Positions 1 to 10,577 of a stretch of DNA of 64,000 nucleotides are shown piece by piece. The stretch comes from Daphnia pulex (taxonomy: Eukaryota > Arthropoda > Branchiopoda > Diplostraca > Daphniidae), in assembly GCF_021134715.1 (NCBI RefSeq), contig NC_060017.1, positions 5,394,001 through 5,458,000 on the forward strand, given 5' to 3'. Made by a program: the position numbers and the translations under genes. Every line of letters begins with the position of its first letter. The first letter of the stretch is position 1. Under the pieces are notes generated by a model. The model worked only from the letters and a program-made list of their open reading frames with translations, was not told where the DNA came from and did no database searches.

Positions 1-670
1 CTTGCACTGCTGTTTTCGTCAATGTTTTCGTACGGCACGAACTTTGACGTTTTGACGACACCCATCCGACGACACTCAGAAAAACCCAACGTAGTCGCCA
101 TTTTTGTTTTCAACAGAAAAGAAAGATGGCCGGCATGGCCCAAATCTTCACAGTTATCCATGACTGCCGCTAGACGGCGCGCATTGCTTTTCGCAGACTT
201 TTTCGCCATCTAGGGTTGGGCATTCGAGTTTAAAGTTTACAAATCGTTAACGACTTAACGGTTTAAGTTTTTCGGATTTCGGAGACGCTATTGTACCCTA
301 TACATAACCTCTAATAATTGTTTCGTACACAGTTGGAATTATGTACAATTATAGGAAAAAAATTTACTGTTTCCATTTGTTTAGTCCATTTCGTTTTTTT
401 CCTCCTCCTTCACTAAAGAAATCTTGAGGATAAAATAAGAAAACGGACGTGGACGAAGGCGAGGAGATGAATTGACTAAAAAATTATGAGATAATCACAT
501 AAAAATAAATTCACTTAATTTATATGTATTTTCATGCGAGCGCAAAGTACAAAATTTAGATCCAGCGCTTTTTCAACTGAATTTACTAAGATAAGTATCG
601 GCTATCGCCTTTAAGTTTCGTTACTACGGTAAATATTATAATTCATTTGCAATGCCAATTGCTATGTGAT
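1..670. other. Left flank, no gene called
   Basis: No reading frame here has a recognisable protein. A short frame beginning MAGMAQIFTV at 126 has a plausible start context and could be a first coding exon of a gene running out of the window, but it is too short to judge. The rest is AT-rich and lies downstream of the first minus-strand cluster gene, so it should include that gene's 3' untranslated region. Confidence 0.4.
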
Positions 671-1317
671 CTAACATTGGTTGAATCCACTTGGCTGAGA
701 ACAAACAGGTGTCGATCTGACGGTGGTGGTAAACGTTGAGGTGATAGGTCGGAAGAATAACCGTGGATCAGCAATAATCACTGGCTGACTAAGGTATGGA
801 TTATAATTGGCAGAAAGATAGAAACGATGGTCGAACGTGGACTCGGGCACTCCGTAATCAGGAGAGTCGCGCCAGTATGGCAATTGCGGATCAGCTTTGC
901 GATCCTTCCTGATGGAGGGTTCCATCTCGGCAAGCTGTGTGACCTCGATCCTGTTTAAACAGCAAATCAATCCAAATTAATTTAATTTAGAGAAAAACTC
1001 CAATAATTGAAATCCTGAACTGACTTGTTGACTGGACTAGGTTCGATGGAGTCGTCATCGCTTGTAAGAAATCGTTTGCGGCGGCCAGCGCAAATCACAG
1101 CAGTGTAAACCGTGCAAGTAGTGGTGGATGTTGATGTCCTTGCATAAAGATTCCAGAAAAGACGGCCACCAGGAATCAAGTTTGGAGACGGAATAATGTC
1201 AGTGTCAGGATAGTAGCTTGGATGTTGATACAAGCCGTCGCTGTAGTACCGCAGATATTGGGCATTTCCCTGAACTATTAAAGCGGAAACGGACAATAGG
1301 AAAACGAAAAAATGCAT
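671..1317 (-). CDS. Cluster gene A: small secreted Thr-rich precursor protein, unknown function
   Basis: Two exons, 1317-1025 and 950-671, give 190 aa. The intron has GT-AG ends and phase 2, joining ..PVNK to IEVTQ. Residues 1-19 form a signal peptide ending before QYLRYY. The Thr/Ser run is short in this copy and is followed by the Cys pair CTVYTAVIC and a basic site RRKR. The acidic spacer SDDDSIEPS leads to RKDR-KADPQ, where the second half begins. That half repeats the order of the first: NYNPY, ADPRLFF, a Thr/Ser stretch, then CSQPSGFNQC at the C terminus. It is the leftmost member of a five-gene minus-strand set. I do not recognise the family; secretion is well supported, function is not. 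Confidence 0.82.
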
Positions 1318-1369
1318 AATTTCGTACAGATTATGTTCTCAGCTATAATATTCAGAATCTCGTCTCCAA

Positions 1370-1412
1370 CAATTACTGGAGATTTAGCTGAGATGCAAGG
1401 CCTATATATACC
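1370..1412 (-). promoter_or_regulatory. Core promoter of cluster gene A
   Basis: TATATATAGG on the minus strand (1410-1401) lies about 85 bases upstream of the start codon. Unlike genes B-D, I cannot pick out a clear initiator at the usual spacing, so the transcription start is only estimated near 1375-1380. Confidence 0.45.
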
Positions 1413-1603
1413 TATGAACTTTATTTACATAGATGATCGACGTGATAATGCAAAATCACTTAGACCGAAAATCACTAGAAATTAACTGTCATCTTTGTTT
1501 GGCCGCTTATTCACGTGTACTTTGTACTCAGATATTGAGTTTACATAACACAGAACTTGGTTTCTTAAGCTAAAAGACGTTAATAAAATATTTCGAGTTC
1601 TTG

Positions 1604-1700
1604 TCAGCAGTCAAGAGTGTTGGGCAATTGCGGATGTGCTTTGTGCTGAAAAACGCAGAACTCCAATGTCCTTGAAAGTAAGCTGATTATCGCACCTCTC
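1604..1700 (-). pseudogene. Possible scrap of a cluster-gene second exon
   Basis: On the minus strand around 1642-1622 the bases coding HKAHPQLP closely match the KADPQLP segment of gene A's second exon (about 20 of 23 bases). Nothing around it reads like the rest of the family. It may be the last recognisable piece of a lost copy between genes A and B, but so short a match could be chance. Confidence 0.25.
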
Positions 1701-1770
1701 ACAGAAGAAGGAGAATCAAAGTTTGAAAAAAATTCGGACCTAACGACCGAAATGCAAGAAGGTGATATGT

Positions 1771-1797
1771 ATAATAATAATAATAATAATAATAATA
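1771..1797. repeat. (TAA)n microsatellite
   Basis: Nine uninterrupted ATA/TAA trinucleotide units between genes A and B. Apart from this and the possible exon scrap, the stretch 1413-2051 holds nothing I can identify. Confidence 0.9.
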
Positions 1798-2051
1798 GAA
1801 ACGACAGAGGAAAGAATATGAGTATTAATTTTCTCACGGTATCTCGCCAGAGATTATATCAATGAATTTCACACGAGCATGTGTGCAGTTTAACAACATT
1901 GGTTTGTGTATTTACTACCATTCTGCAGTCTCTGAGTACAGAACAATTTCAATTATTAATTTTTACTGGGTAAGTGCTGATTATGTGTCGGTTAGGATGT
2001 GCCTTATGCAGTAAGTTTCAAGTAAATAATAAAAATGTGGATCAGATCCAT

Positions 2052-2726
2052 TTAGCATTGGTTGAACCCACTTCCTTGAGAACAGATCGGAGTTGATCTG
2101 GAAGTTACTGTCGTTGTAGAAGTTGAAGTGGTTGTGAAGGCGTAATAATTCAGCAAAAAGCGTGTGTCAGCTATAACCACGGGTTGGCGCATGTATGGAT
2201 TGTAGTATACGGGGAAAGGCGTTTGCTGGCCAAATGTGGATCGGAGCTCGTACGAAGGACCAACACCTCCGCGCCATAATGCGAATTGAGGATCAGCTTT
2301 ACGTTCGTTCCTTATAGAATCAATTTCAGCCATCTGCGTAACCTCCACTCTGTTGAAATAAGAAATCATTCGAAATTTTAACAACTTCAATTTTTTAAGC
2401 ATTTAATTGGGTATCTCATTAGTTACTTACTCGTTTACTGGAGATGGTTTGATTGCTTCTTCATCGTCTTCCAAGAATCTTCTGCGGCGACCACCAACGC
2501 AAGCCACGTTAGTTGATACCGTGCAAGTAGTGGTAGTAGTAGTTGTACTTGTCGTAGTTGTCGTACGTAAAAAAAGACGATTGTCGTAACCTAAATTCGG
2601 GGAACGTCCATCAGCAAATGGGATGATTGGATAGTTGTACGCACTGTCGTCGTAGTATGGCTGATACTGGGCATTTGCGTAAAAAATCACAACGCAAATG
2701 GAAAAAAGAAAAACGGAAAAATTCAT
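2052..2726 (-). CDS. Cluster gene B: small secreted Thr-rich precursor protein, unknown function
   Basis: Exons 2726-2431 and 2349-2052 (197 aa), GT-AG intron in phase 2 between ..SPVN-E and VEVTQ. The signal peptide ends at about residue 19 (..FYANA before QYQPYY). Exon 1 carries RLFLRTTTTT, a longer Thr run than gene A, the pair CTVSTNVAC and a tetrabasic GGRRRRFL. The acidic part LEDDEEAIKPSP bridges the intron to RNER-KADPQ. Exon 2 has YYNPYMRQP, ADTRFLL, a Thr/Ser block and a terminal CSQGSGFNQC. It is very close to genes C and D in both halves, so these three look like recent duplicates of each other. Confidence 0.85.
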
Positions 2727-2793
2727 TTTGATTTTTCTTCAAAAGATAACGATCGCTTGCCAAGGGACTCTGTTTTGCCGAAATCCAAAGGAG

Positions 2794-2832
2794 CGACTGT
2801 GAATTTTGCAATGATACGAAGGGGTTTATATA
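2794..2832 (-). promoter_or_regulatory. Core promoter of cluster gene B
   Basis: TATATAAAC (2832-2824, minus) is followed about 33 bases on by ACAGTCG (2800-2794) in the context TTCACAGTCGCT, an arthropod-type initiator. The same pair at similar spacing precedes genes C and D. Confidence 0.6.
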
Positions 2833-3555
2833 CTGCAGCCTGCTGAAAAAAATAATGGCAAAATTTTATATGCGGTTAAATTGGATCCTTAGGCTACAAT
2901 TGGCCCTTCCACATCCCGTCGCCAATCCGTTCCCTGGCATTGTATATTGTCATGAAGTGCTAACGAGAGTAAGGCTTAATTATTACGCCATGGGGAAAAC
3001 TAAGGTTAGAATTCGTTTAATGCGTGTGCAGTTTCTGGAGTCTTCTATTTCTTATTTGGTTAAACAACTGCTGTTCTCTTTGTCCTATATACGATGTCAT
3101 TACCACAGGAAAAATCAGCAGGGAAGTTTTGCAATGCCCTTGAAACTATGCTTCTACTGTAAACGTACCAAGTCAAATATGCATGTTTTCACGTTATGTT
3201 AGGTGTCCGTGGATTTATTCCCGTCTGTACCACACTAAAAGCAACGTAGTACTCCGAGCGAATTGGGTTGAAGGAAAGAGCGGAGAGCATAATAACAAAT
3301 TCGTATTTTCTAGATAAATAATTCGAAACGTTTTCTTTTTAAAAAAGAGATTGATTATTTTGGTACGTGTATTTCCAAACAATCTCAAAGAACAGCAAAC
3401 CGTTATCCATTTCCTCCTCATGAAAAAGTTAATATTATTAATACCATCACTTTATCTCCTCAAATGTAACATTGCCAATAATATAAAGGAAATACACGTT
3501 CAGAGAAAAATATTTTCACGTTCAACATGACCGTCATCCAGCCGCACTTTATCGA
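2833..3555. other. Spacer between cluster genes B and C
   Basis: It contains the upstream region of gene B and the downstream region of gene C. The open stretch on the plus strand at 2855-3202 has no signal peptide, domain or family match I can see, and I treat it as chance. Confidence 0.5.
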
Positions 3556-4262
3556 TTAACACGGCTGGAATCCACTTGTTGCTGAACAGATTGGTGTTGA
3601 TCTGAAAGTGGTAGTCGCCGTAGAAGTCGTTGTTGTCGTGAAGGCATAATAATTAAGCAGAAAGCGAGTATCGGCGACAATAATCGGTTGGCGTAAGTAA
3701 GGATTATAATTCGTAGGGTAATTCAAACTTTGGCCGAATGTTGACCGGATTTCGTACGGAGATGGAGGATGTTCGAAACCTCCACGCCAAAATGCATATT
3801 GCGGTTCCGCTTTACGCGTTATCTTGGGAGCCGACTCCATTTCGACAAGCGGCGTAATTTCAACCCTGATGATTTCGAATCAACAAGAGATTTCAAAAAT
3901 TTGCGTACAAACGAATCAGTAATCCGTAATAAAAGCTCATTGTGAACTTAAGCAATATATACCATACCCACTTACTTGTCAACTGGAGAAGGTTCGATGG
4001 AATCATCTTCTTCCAAAAATCTTCTGCGGCGACCACCAACACAAGCAACGCCAGTCGAAACCGTGCAAGTAGTGGTCGTGGTGGTTGTGGCTGTAGTAGT
4101 TGACGTACGTAAATAAAGACGATGGTCAAAACCTAAGTTTGGGGTCCGGCCATCAGAAATCGGATAGTTTGCATATTGATACAAACTGTCTTCATAGTAT
4201 GGCTGATATTGGGCTTCAACTGCAGCAAAAGAAACAGACAAAAACAGAACGAAGAATTTCAT
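3556..4262 (-). CDS. Cluster gene C: small secreted Thr-rich precursor protein, unknown function
   Basis: Exons 4262-3976 and 3865-3556, 198 aa, phase-2 intron between ..SPVD-K and VEITP. Signal peptide MKFFVLFLSVSFAAVEA before QYQPYY. Exon 1 shows GRTPNLG, RLYLRTSTTT, a Thr run, CTVSTGVAC and GGRRRRFLEEDDS. The second processing site is weaker than in its neighbours: KITR-KAEPQ has Lys rather than Arg at the fourth position back. Exon 2 contains NYNPYLRQP, VADTRFLLNYYAF and ends CSATSGFQPC. The exon-2 segment TRFLLNYYAFTTT is the same as in gene B, which supports recent duplication or gene conversion between the two. Confidence 0.85.
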
Positions 4263-4313
4263 TTTGTCTAATCTCTAAAAATTGCAGTCTGGTTTGCTGA
4301 AATGTGCAGTAAA

Positions 4314-4351
4314 GACTGGTGAATTTACTTGAAATTTGTGAAGTTTATATA
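4314..4351 (-). promoter_or_regulatory. Core promoter of cluster gene C
   Basis: TATATAAAC (4351-4343, minus) and, about 33 bases downstream, ACCAGTC (4320-4314) within TTCACCAGTCTTTAC. The layout matches genes B and D. Confidence 0.6.
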
Positions 4352-5002
4352 CCGGTACAGCTGATTACTTGAAGAAAAGCAGGCGTGGTATACGTTTTCA
4401 ATGCTTATTCGGTTGGTTAATTCACATCCTGTATTTGTTTTTCGTACTTTATAGTTTAAGTCGGCGATTAAAAACTTTTACGCTAAAGGCTATACTCTGA
4501 TGACGGAACTCTTGCAATACTGTATTCTTCTGCAATTGTTGAAGCAATTAAACTTAGATTTTATACAGTTCATTGATCGTCCGACGTATTTACTGGGATA
4601 TAATCGGTAGAAAATTCCCAGTGGCGCTTTAGCTGCGGTGTCATTGTTTGCTTGTAAGTCCATAGGCATTAAGGAATATTACGAAAAATTACCTAGCTAG
4701 GACTACTCCTTCGCACCCCTTCGAAAGTGCGGCTAATACACAACTTTACTAGAGGGACAAATGTAAAAATTACGAAAAAAAAAAATGAGCAACGAATTGT
4801 TTCCAGCAAAAGTATACTGAATAATTATCAGGTGGTGTATTTCCATGCAATCTCATAACAATCCTTTCCTTTTAAACAAATAATTAAGTTTATTATTACG
4901 ATTATCGCCTTAATTTTCTTCTCCAATAAATAATGGAAATAAGGATTAGTAGCTAAAAAATAATCTATTAATTAGCTAAAAGCTAAAAATGAATAGTCAG
5001 TT
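4352..5002. other. Spacer between cluster genes C and D
   Basis: AT-rich, with homopolymer A runs near 4770. I see no reading frame, RNA gene or repeat with clear structure. Confidence 0.5.
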
Positions 5003-5694
5003 TTAACACTGGCTAAAGCTGCTTCCTGAAGAACAAATTGGTGTCGATCTTGAAGTAACAGTAGAAGTGGATGTCGATGTTGAGGTGACGCGAATCAAGA
5101 ATCGTGGATCCGCATTAATCACTGGTCGGCGAACATACGGATTGTAATGCACGGGGAAAGGTTGTTGGCGGAATGTGGACTGGATTTCGTACAAAGGATG
5201 TTCATAACCTCCACGAAAAAATGGGAATTGAGGATCAGCTTTACGTTCCATCCTGGCTGAAGGCTCCATCTCTGCAATCTGAGTAACCTCGACTCTATTG
5301 AAAAAAAAAAAAATAATAATTTAAAAATCGGTTGGGCACGTATTGGAAGGAAAACTTCGCTTGACTATACTGACTTGTTTACTGGAGAAGGCTCAATGAG
5401 GTCGTCATCATTGACGCCAAGAAATCTTCTACGACGACCACCAACGCAAGCCACATTAGTTGATACCGTGCAAGTAGTGGTAGTAGTAGTTGTAGTTGTA
5501 GTCGTCGTTGTGAAAAGGTTAGTTGCCAGTTGGAATAAGAAACGGTTTTCGTCCACGTAGTTTAAGGGAGGCTGAATGTCAGCTGGCGGATAAATTGGAT
5601 ACGGATACGCATCATCGTAGTATGGCTGGTATTGGGCATTTCCTTGAACTAAGAAAAAAGCAGTAACTGACAATAAGGAAACAAGGAATTTCAT
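5003..5694 (-). CDS. Cluster gene D: small secreted Thr-rich precursor protein, unknown function
   Basis: Exons 5694-5375 and 5294-5003, 203 aa, phase-2 intron between ..SPVN-K and VEVTQ. The signal peptide is about 20 residues (MKFLVSLLSVTAFFLVQGNA). This copy has the longest Thr run of the minus set, about 13 in a row, coded by mixed ACN codons. Then come CTVSTNVAC, GGRRRRFL and the acidic NDDDLIEPSP. The second site is RMER-KADPQ. Exon 2 holds HYNPYVRRP, ADPRFLIR, alternating Thr/Ser and a C-terminal CSSGSSFSQC. The long Thr run suggests dense O-glycosylation if the protein passes through the Golgi. Confidence 0.85.
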
Positions 5695-5762
5695 TTCAGC
5701 TTCAGAAAATAGAATTTTCGTCGAATATTGAGAGAATGCTGCTTGCTGAAAATTCCAGTAGC

Positions 5763-5800
5763 GACTGCGAAATTTCGAATGATTCTATGATGTTTATATA
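5763..5800 (-). promoter_or_regulatory. Core promoter of cluster gene D
   Basis: TATATAAAC (5800-5792, minus) followed at about 33 bases by CGCAGTC (5769-5763) in TTTCGCAGTCGCTAC, nearly the same initiator as gene B. Confidence 0.6.
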
Positions 5801-6604
5801 GGACGGTATTGCATAGATGACATCATCATGGTACACAACCTCAGCACTGCAACATGATGCGGTTGGACGTCATCTCTATTTAGCCTATTTACAGCATTGC
5901 AGTTATTACGTAGCAAATTCTGTGAAGTTTCGTAATTTTGCTGCAGGCATTTTTACGATTCATGTGACATGAATTATTATCCGCCGGTGTTAAGGAGGGC
6001 ATTCAGCACCTTTGAAAGTTGAAACTCATGCTTATGAAGGAAAAAACACGAATTTCGAGGAAGTGTTAAAAAACTGACAATTATTATTTTATAAAGATTT
6101 TAATAAGATTAGTCAATTTAAATATAATTCTTGAAATAAGATTTAGTCAATTCTGTAAGTTTAAAAAGGAATCAATTATTACGGTACGGATATCACCAAG
6201 CGGTGAACGACCAGTTGATTGGCGCTTTTGAAGAGAGTATTCGTTCCGGAGTAAAAAGGATACGTTCTGTACCAATTAGATTTGCCCAGAAGCATTTTAA
6301 CCACACATACACATATACGAACGATTGTTGTTTACTACTTTTCTTTAACTGAGAAAATTCACAGGAGGGCGTAGTGTGACCCAGCGTGTGAGCTCTTTGA
6401 TCTAACAGCGCAAATTGTTGCTCGGTAAAAGATTTTATCTCCGTTTGCTCCAGGGATCAATACATTTTATTCTTTCAATCACATTTTATCAATATTGTTA
6501 TCGGTTCTCATTTTTGCTGCCACACCTTAACTACATTAAAATTTAACTGTTTAAATAGTGGGGGAAAGTTTCGGATGTTTTAGATGGGACAAAGTTGCTG
6601 CCTT
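5801..6604. other. Spacer between cluster genes D and E
   Basis: No gene found. It contains the distal upstream region of gene D and the downstream part of gene E. Confidence 0.5.
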
Positions 6605-7302
6605 TTAACACTGATTGAAGTTGCTGGCCGAAGAACAAGCCGGAGTTGACCTGAAAGTGGACGTGCTGGTGGAGGTCCGAGTTACGACGTTGACAATGAA
6701 GAAACGAGGATCGGCGGCGACGACCGGTGGCCTCATGTACGGATTCACAGGATAAGCGGGTTGGCCAAAAGTCGATTGAATATCGTACAACGGATAACCC
6801 GGATAGACCGGGTCGACACGCCAAAATGGATATTGCGGATCAGCTTTGCGTTCATTCCTGACCAAAGTTTCCATTTCGGCAAGTGGCGTGATCTCAACCC
6901 TGACAAATCAGCCAATCATTTTCAAAATTTTATTCAATGGCTTTCCACAAATAGGTGTGGAAAAAATAAAAGCCTAAGTACTCACTTGTTTACGGCGGAA
7001 GGTTCAATATTATCGGCTTCTAGATCGCCAACCAGCAGAAACCTTTTACGGGGGCATTTTAAATTCGTCGAAACCGTGCAAGTGGTTGTCGAGGTGGACG
7101 TTGTAGTTGTTGTCGTTGTAAAAATAGATGTGATTGCGTTGAAAATTTGGTTGAAGAAAATTCGGTTTTCATGCCCGCCATCGTCAGGGTAGTTGAGATA
7201 AGGATTGATGACATCATCGCGGTAGTACGGATAATAGTATTGGGCGTTAATACAGTGAACCACTACAACGGAGACGCACAACAAGGTAACAAAGCAACGC
7301 AT
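6605..7302 (-). CDS. Cluster gene E: small secreted Thr-rich precursor protein, unknown function
   Basis: Exons 7302-6986 and 6899-6605, 203 aa, phase-2 intron between ..SAVN-K and VEITP. Signal peptide MRCFVTLLCVSVVVVHCINA. It is the most divergent minus-strand copy: the first basic site is PRKRFL instead of GGRRRRFL, and the spacer LEADNIEPSAV is longer. The Thr/Ser run and the pair CTVSTNLKC are kept. The second site is RNER-KADPQ, as in gene B. Exon 2 has VNPYMRPP, ADPRFFIV, a Thr/Ser block and CSSASNFNQC. It stands head to head with gene F on the other strand, 2.4 kb away. Confidence 0.84.
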
Positions 7303-7387
7303 TTTTCCTGCTGCTGGTTAAGTCAATTTTCGTTGATAGAAATTCAGAGACTTGCGCAGCTTCTTCTCGATATCCACTGATTCAGAG

Positions 7388-7428
7388 TGACTGAATTCAC
7401 ATCTCTGCGAACTGAAGGCATTTTATAG
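7388..7428 (-). promoter_or_regulatory. Core promoter of cluster gene E
   Basis: CTATAAAATGCC (minus, from 7428) is followed about 35 bases on by TTCAGTCAC, a good initiator match (TCAGT). The TATA form differs from TATATAAAC in genes B-D. Confidence 0.5.
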
Positions 7429-9571
7429 TCGGAAGATGAAATTGAAAAAAATTGTTCTCGTGACGGATTGCATATTTAATCGTGATGAGAATTCACACCC
7501 CAGTATTTTACCCGTTGTTAAAGTTCGCTTTGATGTACTAAAATAGCTACTGTTGCGCTGAAGGGTAAACTTAAAACCCCATCAGTGTTGCAATGGTCCT
7601 TTATACAGAACCGCGTATACGTGTCCAATGAGACAATAATAGCAGCTCGAAGAGACTTTGCTGCCAAGTGATAGTTTTCTGATGATGAGAACGAATAATA
7701 CTTCTCCGCAGGGAGGATCGTGATTGTCAGGTCACTTCCGATACTGGATAGTCTCAGCCGGGAATTCCCGCGAATAATTCAAAACCCTCGTGACGATCAA
7801 AAATGTTCCCATCAGCGTATACAGCCAATATCCAATAATAAGTAGGTAAAGTGAATAGAATGAACGAATGACCGTGCTGCCGGCGTACCCGGATGAATTC
7901 GTACCCAATGTCAATGCCGTGGGTTTCTTGGCGACGTTGTCCTATAATGCAAACAAAGAACTTGCCCAGCAGCCATCCTCCCAGCAGTCACCATCATTAG
8001 CGCACTTACTAATACTATACAGGAACTTTCACTTTAAAAAATTGACTCAATATACGAGCTAGGCTAAGCGCCAGGCAACAACAGAGAGGCGAAGGCAGCA
8101 ACGAGTGCTTTGACCTACAAACGCATAGCAACATTTTTTTATTACTCTTTCACGCTCTCGAAAATCGTTATGGGTTTTTATATTCCTACACACACGGGAA
8201 CGGCCGAAATTGTCTATCCATTTCCTTATATCCAACTCTTTCAAGGCCTTGGAAAAGACTCGAAAAGTCTCCCGTGTCGGATAGAGGAGATAGGGGGTCG
8301 TTCACTTCTTTATCGCTCTTTGTACCAAGAAAAAAAAGAAAGAAAAAGAAAAACAGCGTGAAAGAAAACTCTTCGAGTCTTTGAGCAACTCACGGTCTGG
8401 AGGTGAACGCCGAGACGGTGAAGGTCGACGAGGTCTTTGTCGCTATCCGCGCGATGCGTGAGCCGCTAACCGTTCGTCGACCCCCATCGGTAGAGTCCCA
8501 GCACCATAAGATTGCATAGCATATGAATTGAATTCATTAGGCAGGTCGGAACTGGGAGAGTCACAAGAGTTTCTATTATACACACGCCGTAGCCTAGCAG
8601 CAGCAGAAATGTTCGTTTGATTAAAAGTTAATTGCTCGAAATGGCGGCCGAAATATAGCTGTACAGTCATTTGAACTTTGCCGAATTTAGGCTAAAGCGA
8701 ATAAAGGTGAAATAACGCCATCGCCTTTTTCTTTGTCCTCTATGACGATGTTGTATTTGAGAACATTTCAACAGGTTAATTTCGTCATAAATTTGTTCCG
8801 TCTTTGTTGGGTCTATCAGCCAGAGAATCAAAGTCACGAAATTCTGGCGCGCAGTTATTTTACTATATTCTATCAGTTTAAGTGGTTTCACCGTATATTG
8901 GGACTGCTGGCGATAAATGGCTCGGTTATAGTCCCTATATGGTTTCAGGGATGGGCGATAAATGCTATTCACCAGAGCTTCATCGGCGCGAGCGTCGTTA
9001 AGGACTCGAAGGCCAAGGCAAAGTAATAAACTATGTACAAGGCCAAGAATAGAAAGCGCTTCCTCGAGACTGAATTATATGTCTGTGTCAAAGCATCTTC
9101 GGTTATAACAGGGGATAAAAGCGTACGGATATACACGAGAGCCGCTGTATATATTATTGCCATCACCAAAGTTCAACTTGAGGTTTATTTTATTTTCTAT
9201 TTTATTTCTTTGTTTTTTTTTTTTTTTTTAACTTTCTGACAACAGAGAAGATGCTTGTGCGTGCCGCTTCCATGTTGTTTATTGAGTTGCACAACGGCTG
9301 GTGCAGTTTTCATTTGCGTTCAATCTCAAATATTTGGAATGGAGAAGACAAATTCTTTCGTGTCTGAAGTTTAAGGACAAGCGAAGGCGTTGAACTTTCG
9401 GAAGTGCAAACCAGTCGACTTGCAATGCTCTTATAATGTGACTAATTGAAAAATAAAAATAAAAGAGGATCAAAATCCTGTTGTCAGGTTATCAAAGAAA
9501 ATGTGTATCACGACATTTCTTCTCAAATAAAAATACCACAATGAAATTAAAACGTGTACGTATGCACCTAA
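7429..9571. other. Head-to-head centre of the cluster
   Basis: The 2.1 kb between the divergent promoters of genes E and F. A possible membrane-protein exon (7941-7732) is listed separately. A second hydrophobic frame on the minus strand, 9169-8969, ends at a possible donor (AAGCTCTG/GTGAAT) but cannot be joined to the first with confidence. Poly-T at about 9210-9230. Nothing else is identified. Confidence 0.45.
7732..7941 (-). CDS. Possible last exon of an unidentified membrane protein
   Basis: The minus strand has a good acceptor (TTTGCATTATAG/GAC) at 7942, then 69 codons to a stop at 7732. The translation begins DNVAKKPTALTLGTNSS and contains one strong hydrophobic stretch (SLYLLIIGYWLYTLMGTF), then ends polar (..AETIQYRK). 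A possible upstream exon on the same strand begins MLLCVCRSK near 8130 and could join in phase 0. I recognise no family. It could be a real small gene between the two cluster arms, a decayed gene, or chance. Confidence 0.25.
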   Translation of the reverse strand, partial: DNVAKKPTALTLGTNSSGYAGSTVIRSFYSLYLLIIGYWLYTLMGTFLIVTRVLNYSREFPAETIQYRK

Positions 9572-9600
9572 GTAAACGAGGGAAATGAAAACTCGTTTAC
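9572..9600. promoter_or_regulatory. Palindromic element upstream of gene F (GTAAACGAG..CTCGTTTAC)
   Basis: GTAAACGAG at 9572-9580 and CTCGTTTAC at 9592-9600 form a perfect 9-base inverted repeat with an 11-base gap. The right half (AACTCGTTT) recurs upstream of genes G (11776-11784) and H (14110-14118), each time about 25-45 bases before the TATA-like box. This looks like a transcription-factor site shared by the F-G-H subgroup. Confidence 0.45.
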
Positions 9601-9615
9601 CATTTAACAGACGTA

Positions 9616-9664
9616 CATCGCCACGTATAAAAACGGTCATCTAATGCCGTTGGCTCATCAGTGC
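9616..9664 (+). promoter_or_regulatory. Core promoter of cluster gene F
   Basis: TATAAAAACGG at 9616 and the initiator-like CATCAGTGC at 9656. The sequence TGGCTCATCAGTG has a close counterpart, TGGCTCAACAGTC, in gene G. Confidence 0.6.
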
Positions 9665-9694
9665 TCTGTAATAGATCACTCATTCAGCTTGGAA

Positions 9695-10577
9695 ATGCGT
9701 CTAGCAGCACTATTATCTGTGCTTGGTTTTTGCCTGGCTTACGTCGCAGCAGCCAATTCGTTCGAAGATCATCATGCACCGTATGGCTTCTATCATCCGT
9801 ATTACTTTCATCCGTACTATTCTCCGAATCGTGTACGTATCGATGCACTGCGCACTTTAGCGCTAGGAATGGGAGGTGGGTTCACGGCGGCTCTTCCCAG
9901 GCCGTCGGTAACGATGATTAGGATTGTGACGACGACAGTCACTTGCTCATTGTCAGTCACCAACAAGTGCGCCGCTCGTCAAGCATCAGAGATGCCGTCA
10001 GAAATACTCGAAGAACCCGCAAGACCCGGGCGACCGGCAGTCGCTTCTACTAGTGACAGGTTATTTTTTACAGTCTAATTGCGTAAAAATGTAACAGTTC
10101 TAACATTAAATAAAATTTTGGGCTCATTTTGAATAGATATGAAGAAGTAGACGATACCACTGAACAGTTTCCTATTGCTCCGTCTACCGTTCAAGAGTAA
10201 GTTTTTTACAATTTGATTTTAAACTAAAACTATTGCGATAATTCACAAATTTTCTGTCGTGTTCTTTCAGAGTTGAGGCTACGCAACTACCAGCCCGAGA
10301 GGCTCGAGCTGCTGACCCGCAGTGGTTGATTCCTCCAAAATTCGACTATCGAGCCCATGAGATCGAGCCTGCTTTCCACAGCGATCCGTACAATCTTCCT
10401 GTTGTTGTGCCGTTCAACAGACGATATTACGTGCCTGCTCAACAACGTCAGTTTGGATTCATAACAAACCTCTTCACTATAACGAAGATGGGGACTTCCT
10501 TTACTGTCAAGACTTCCACTTTGGTCCCGTCCTGCTCTGCGGCTGGAAAACTTCCCCAATGTCCAAATGGCCAATAA
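9695..10577 (+). CDS. Cluster gene F: secreted precursor, three-exon form
   Basis: Exons 9695-10059, 10137-10196 and 10271-10577, 243 aa; both introns are phase 2. The start at 9695 is preferred over an in-frame ATG at 9644 because it opens a clean signal peptide (MRLAALLSVLGFCLAYVAAA) as in its neighbours. The first half has repeated Tyr-Pro (YGFYHPYY), IVTTTVTCSLSVTNKC and no tetrabasic site, only RPGR later. A 60-base middle exon codes the acidic spacer YEEVDDTTEQFPIAPSTVQ, which most copies carry at the end of exon 1. Exon 3 has REAR-AADPQ, a YNLPVVVPF segment, a Thr-rich region and CSAAGKLPQCPNGQ. Role unknown. Confidence 0.82.

Noticed and set aside
9644-9697. In-frame upstream ATG of gene F
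   Set aside because: It lies between the TATA box and the estimated transcription start and would bury the signal peptide.
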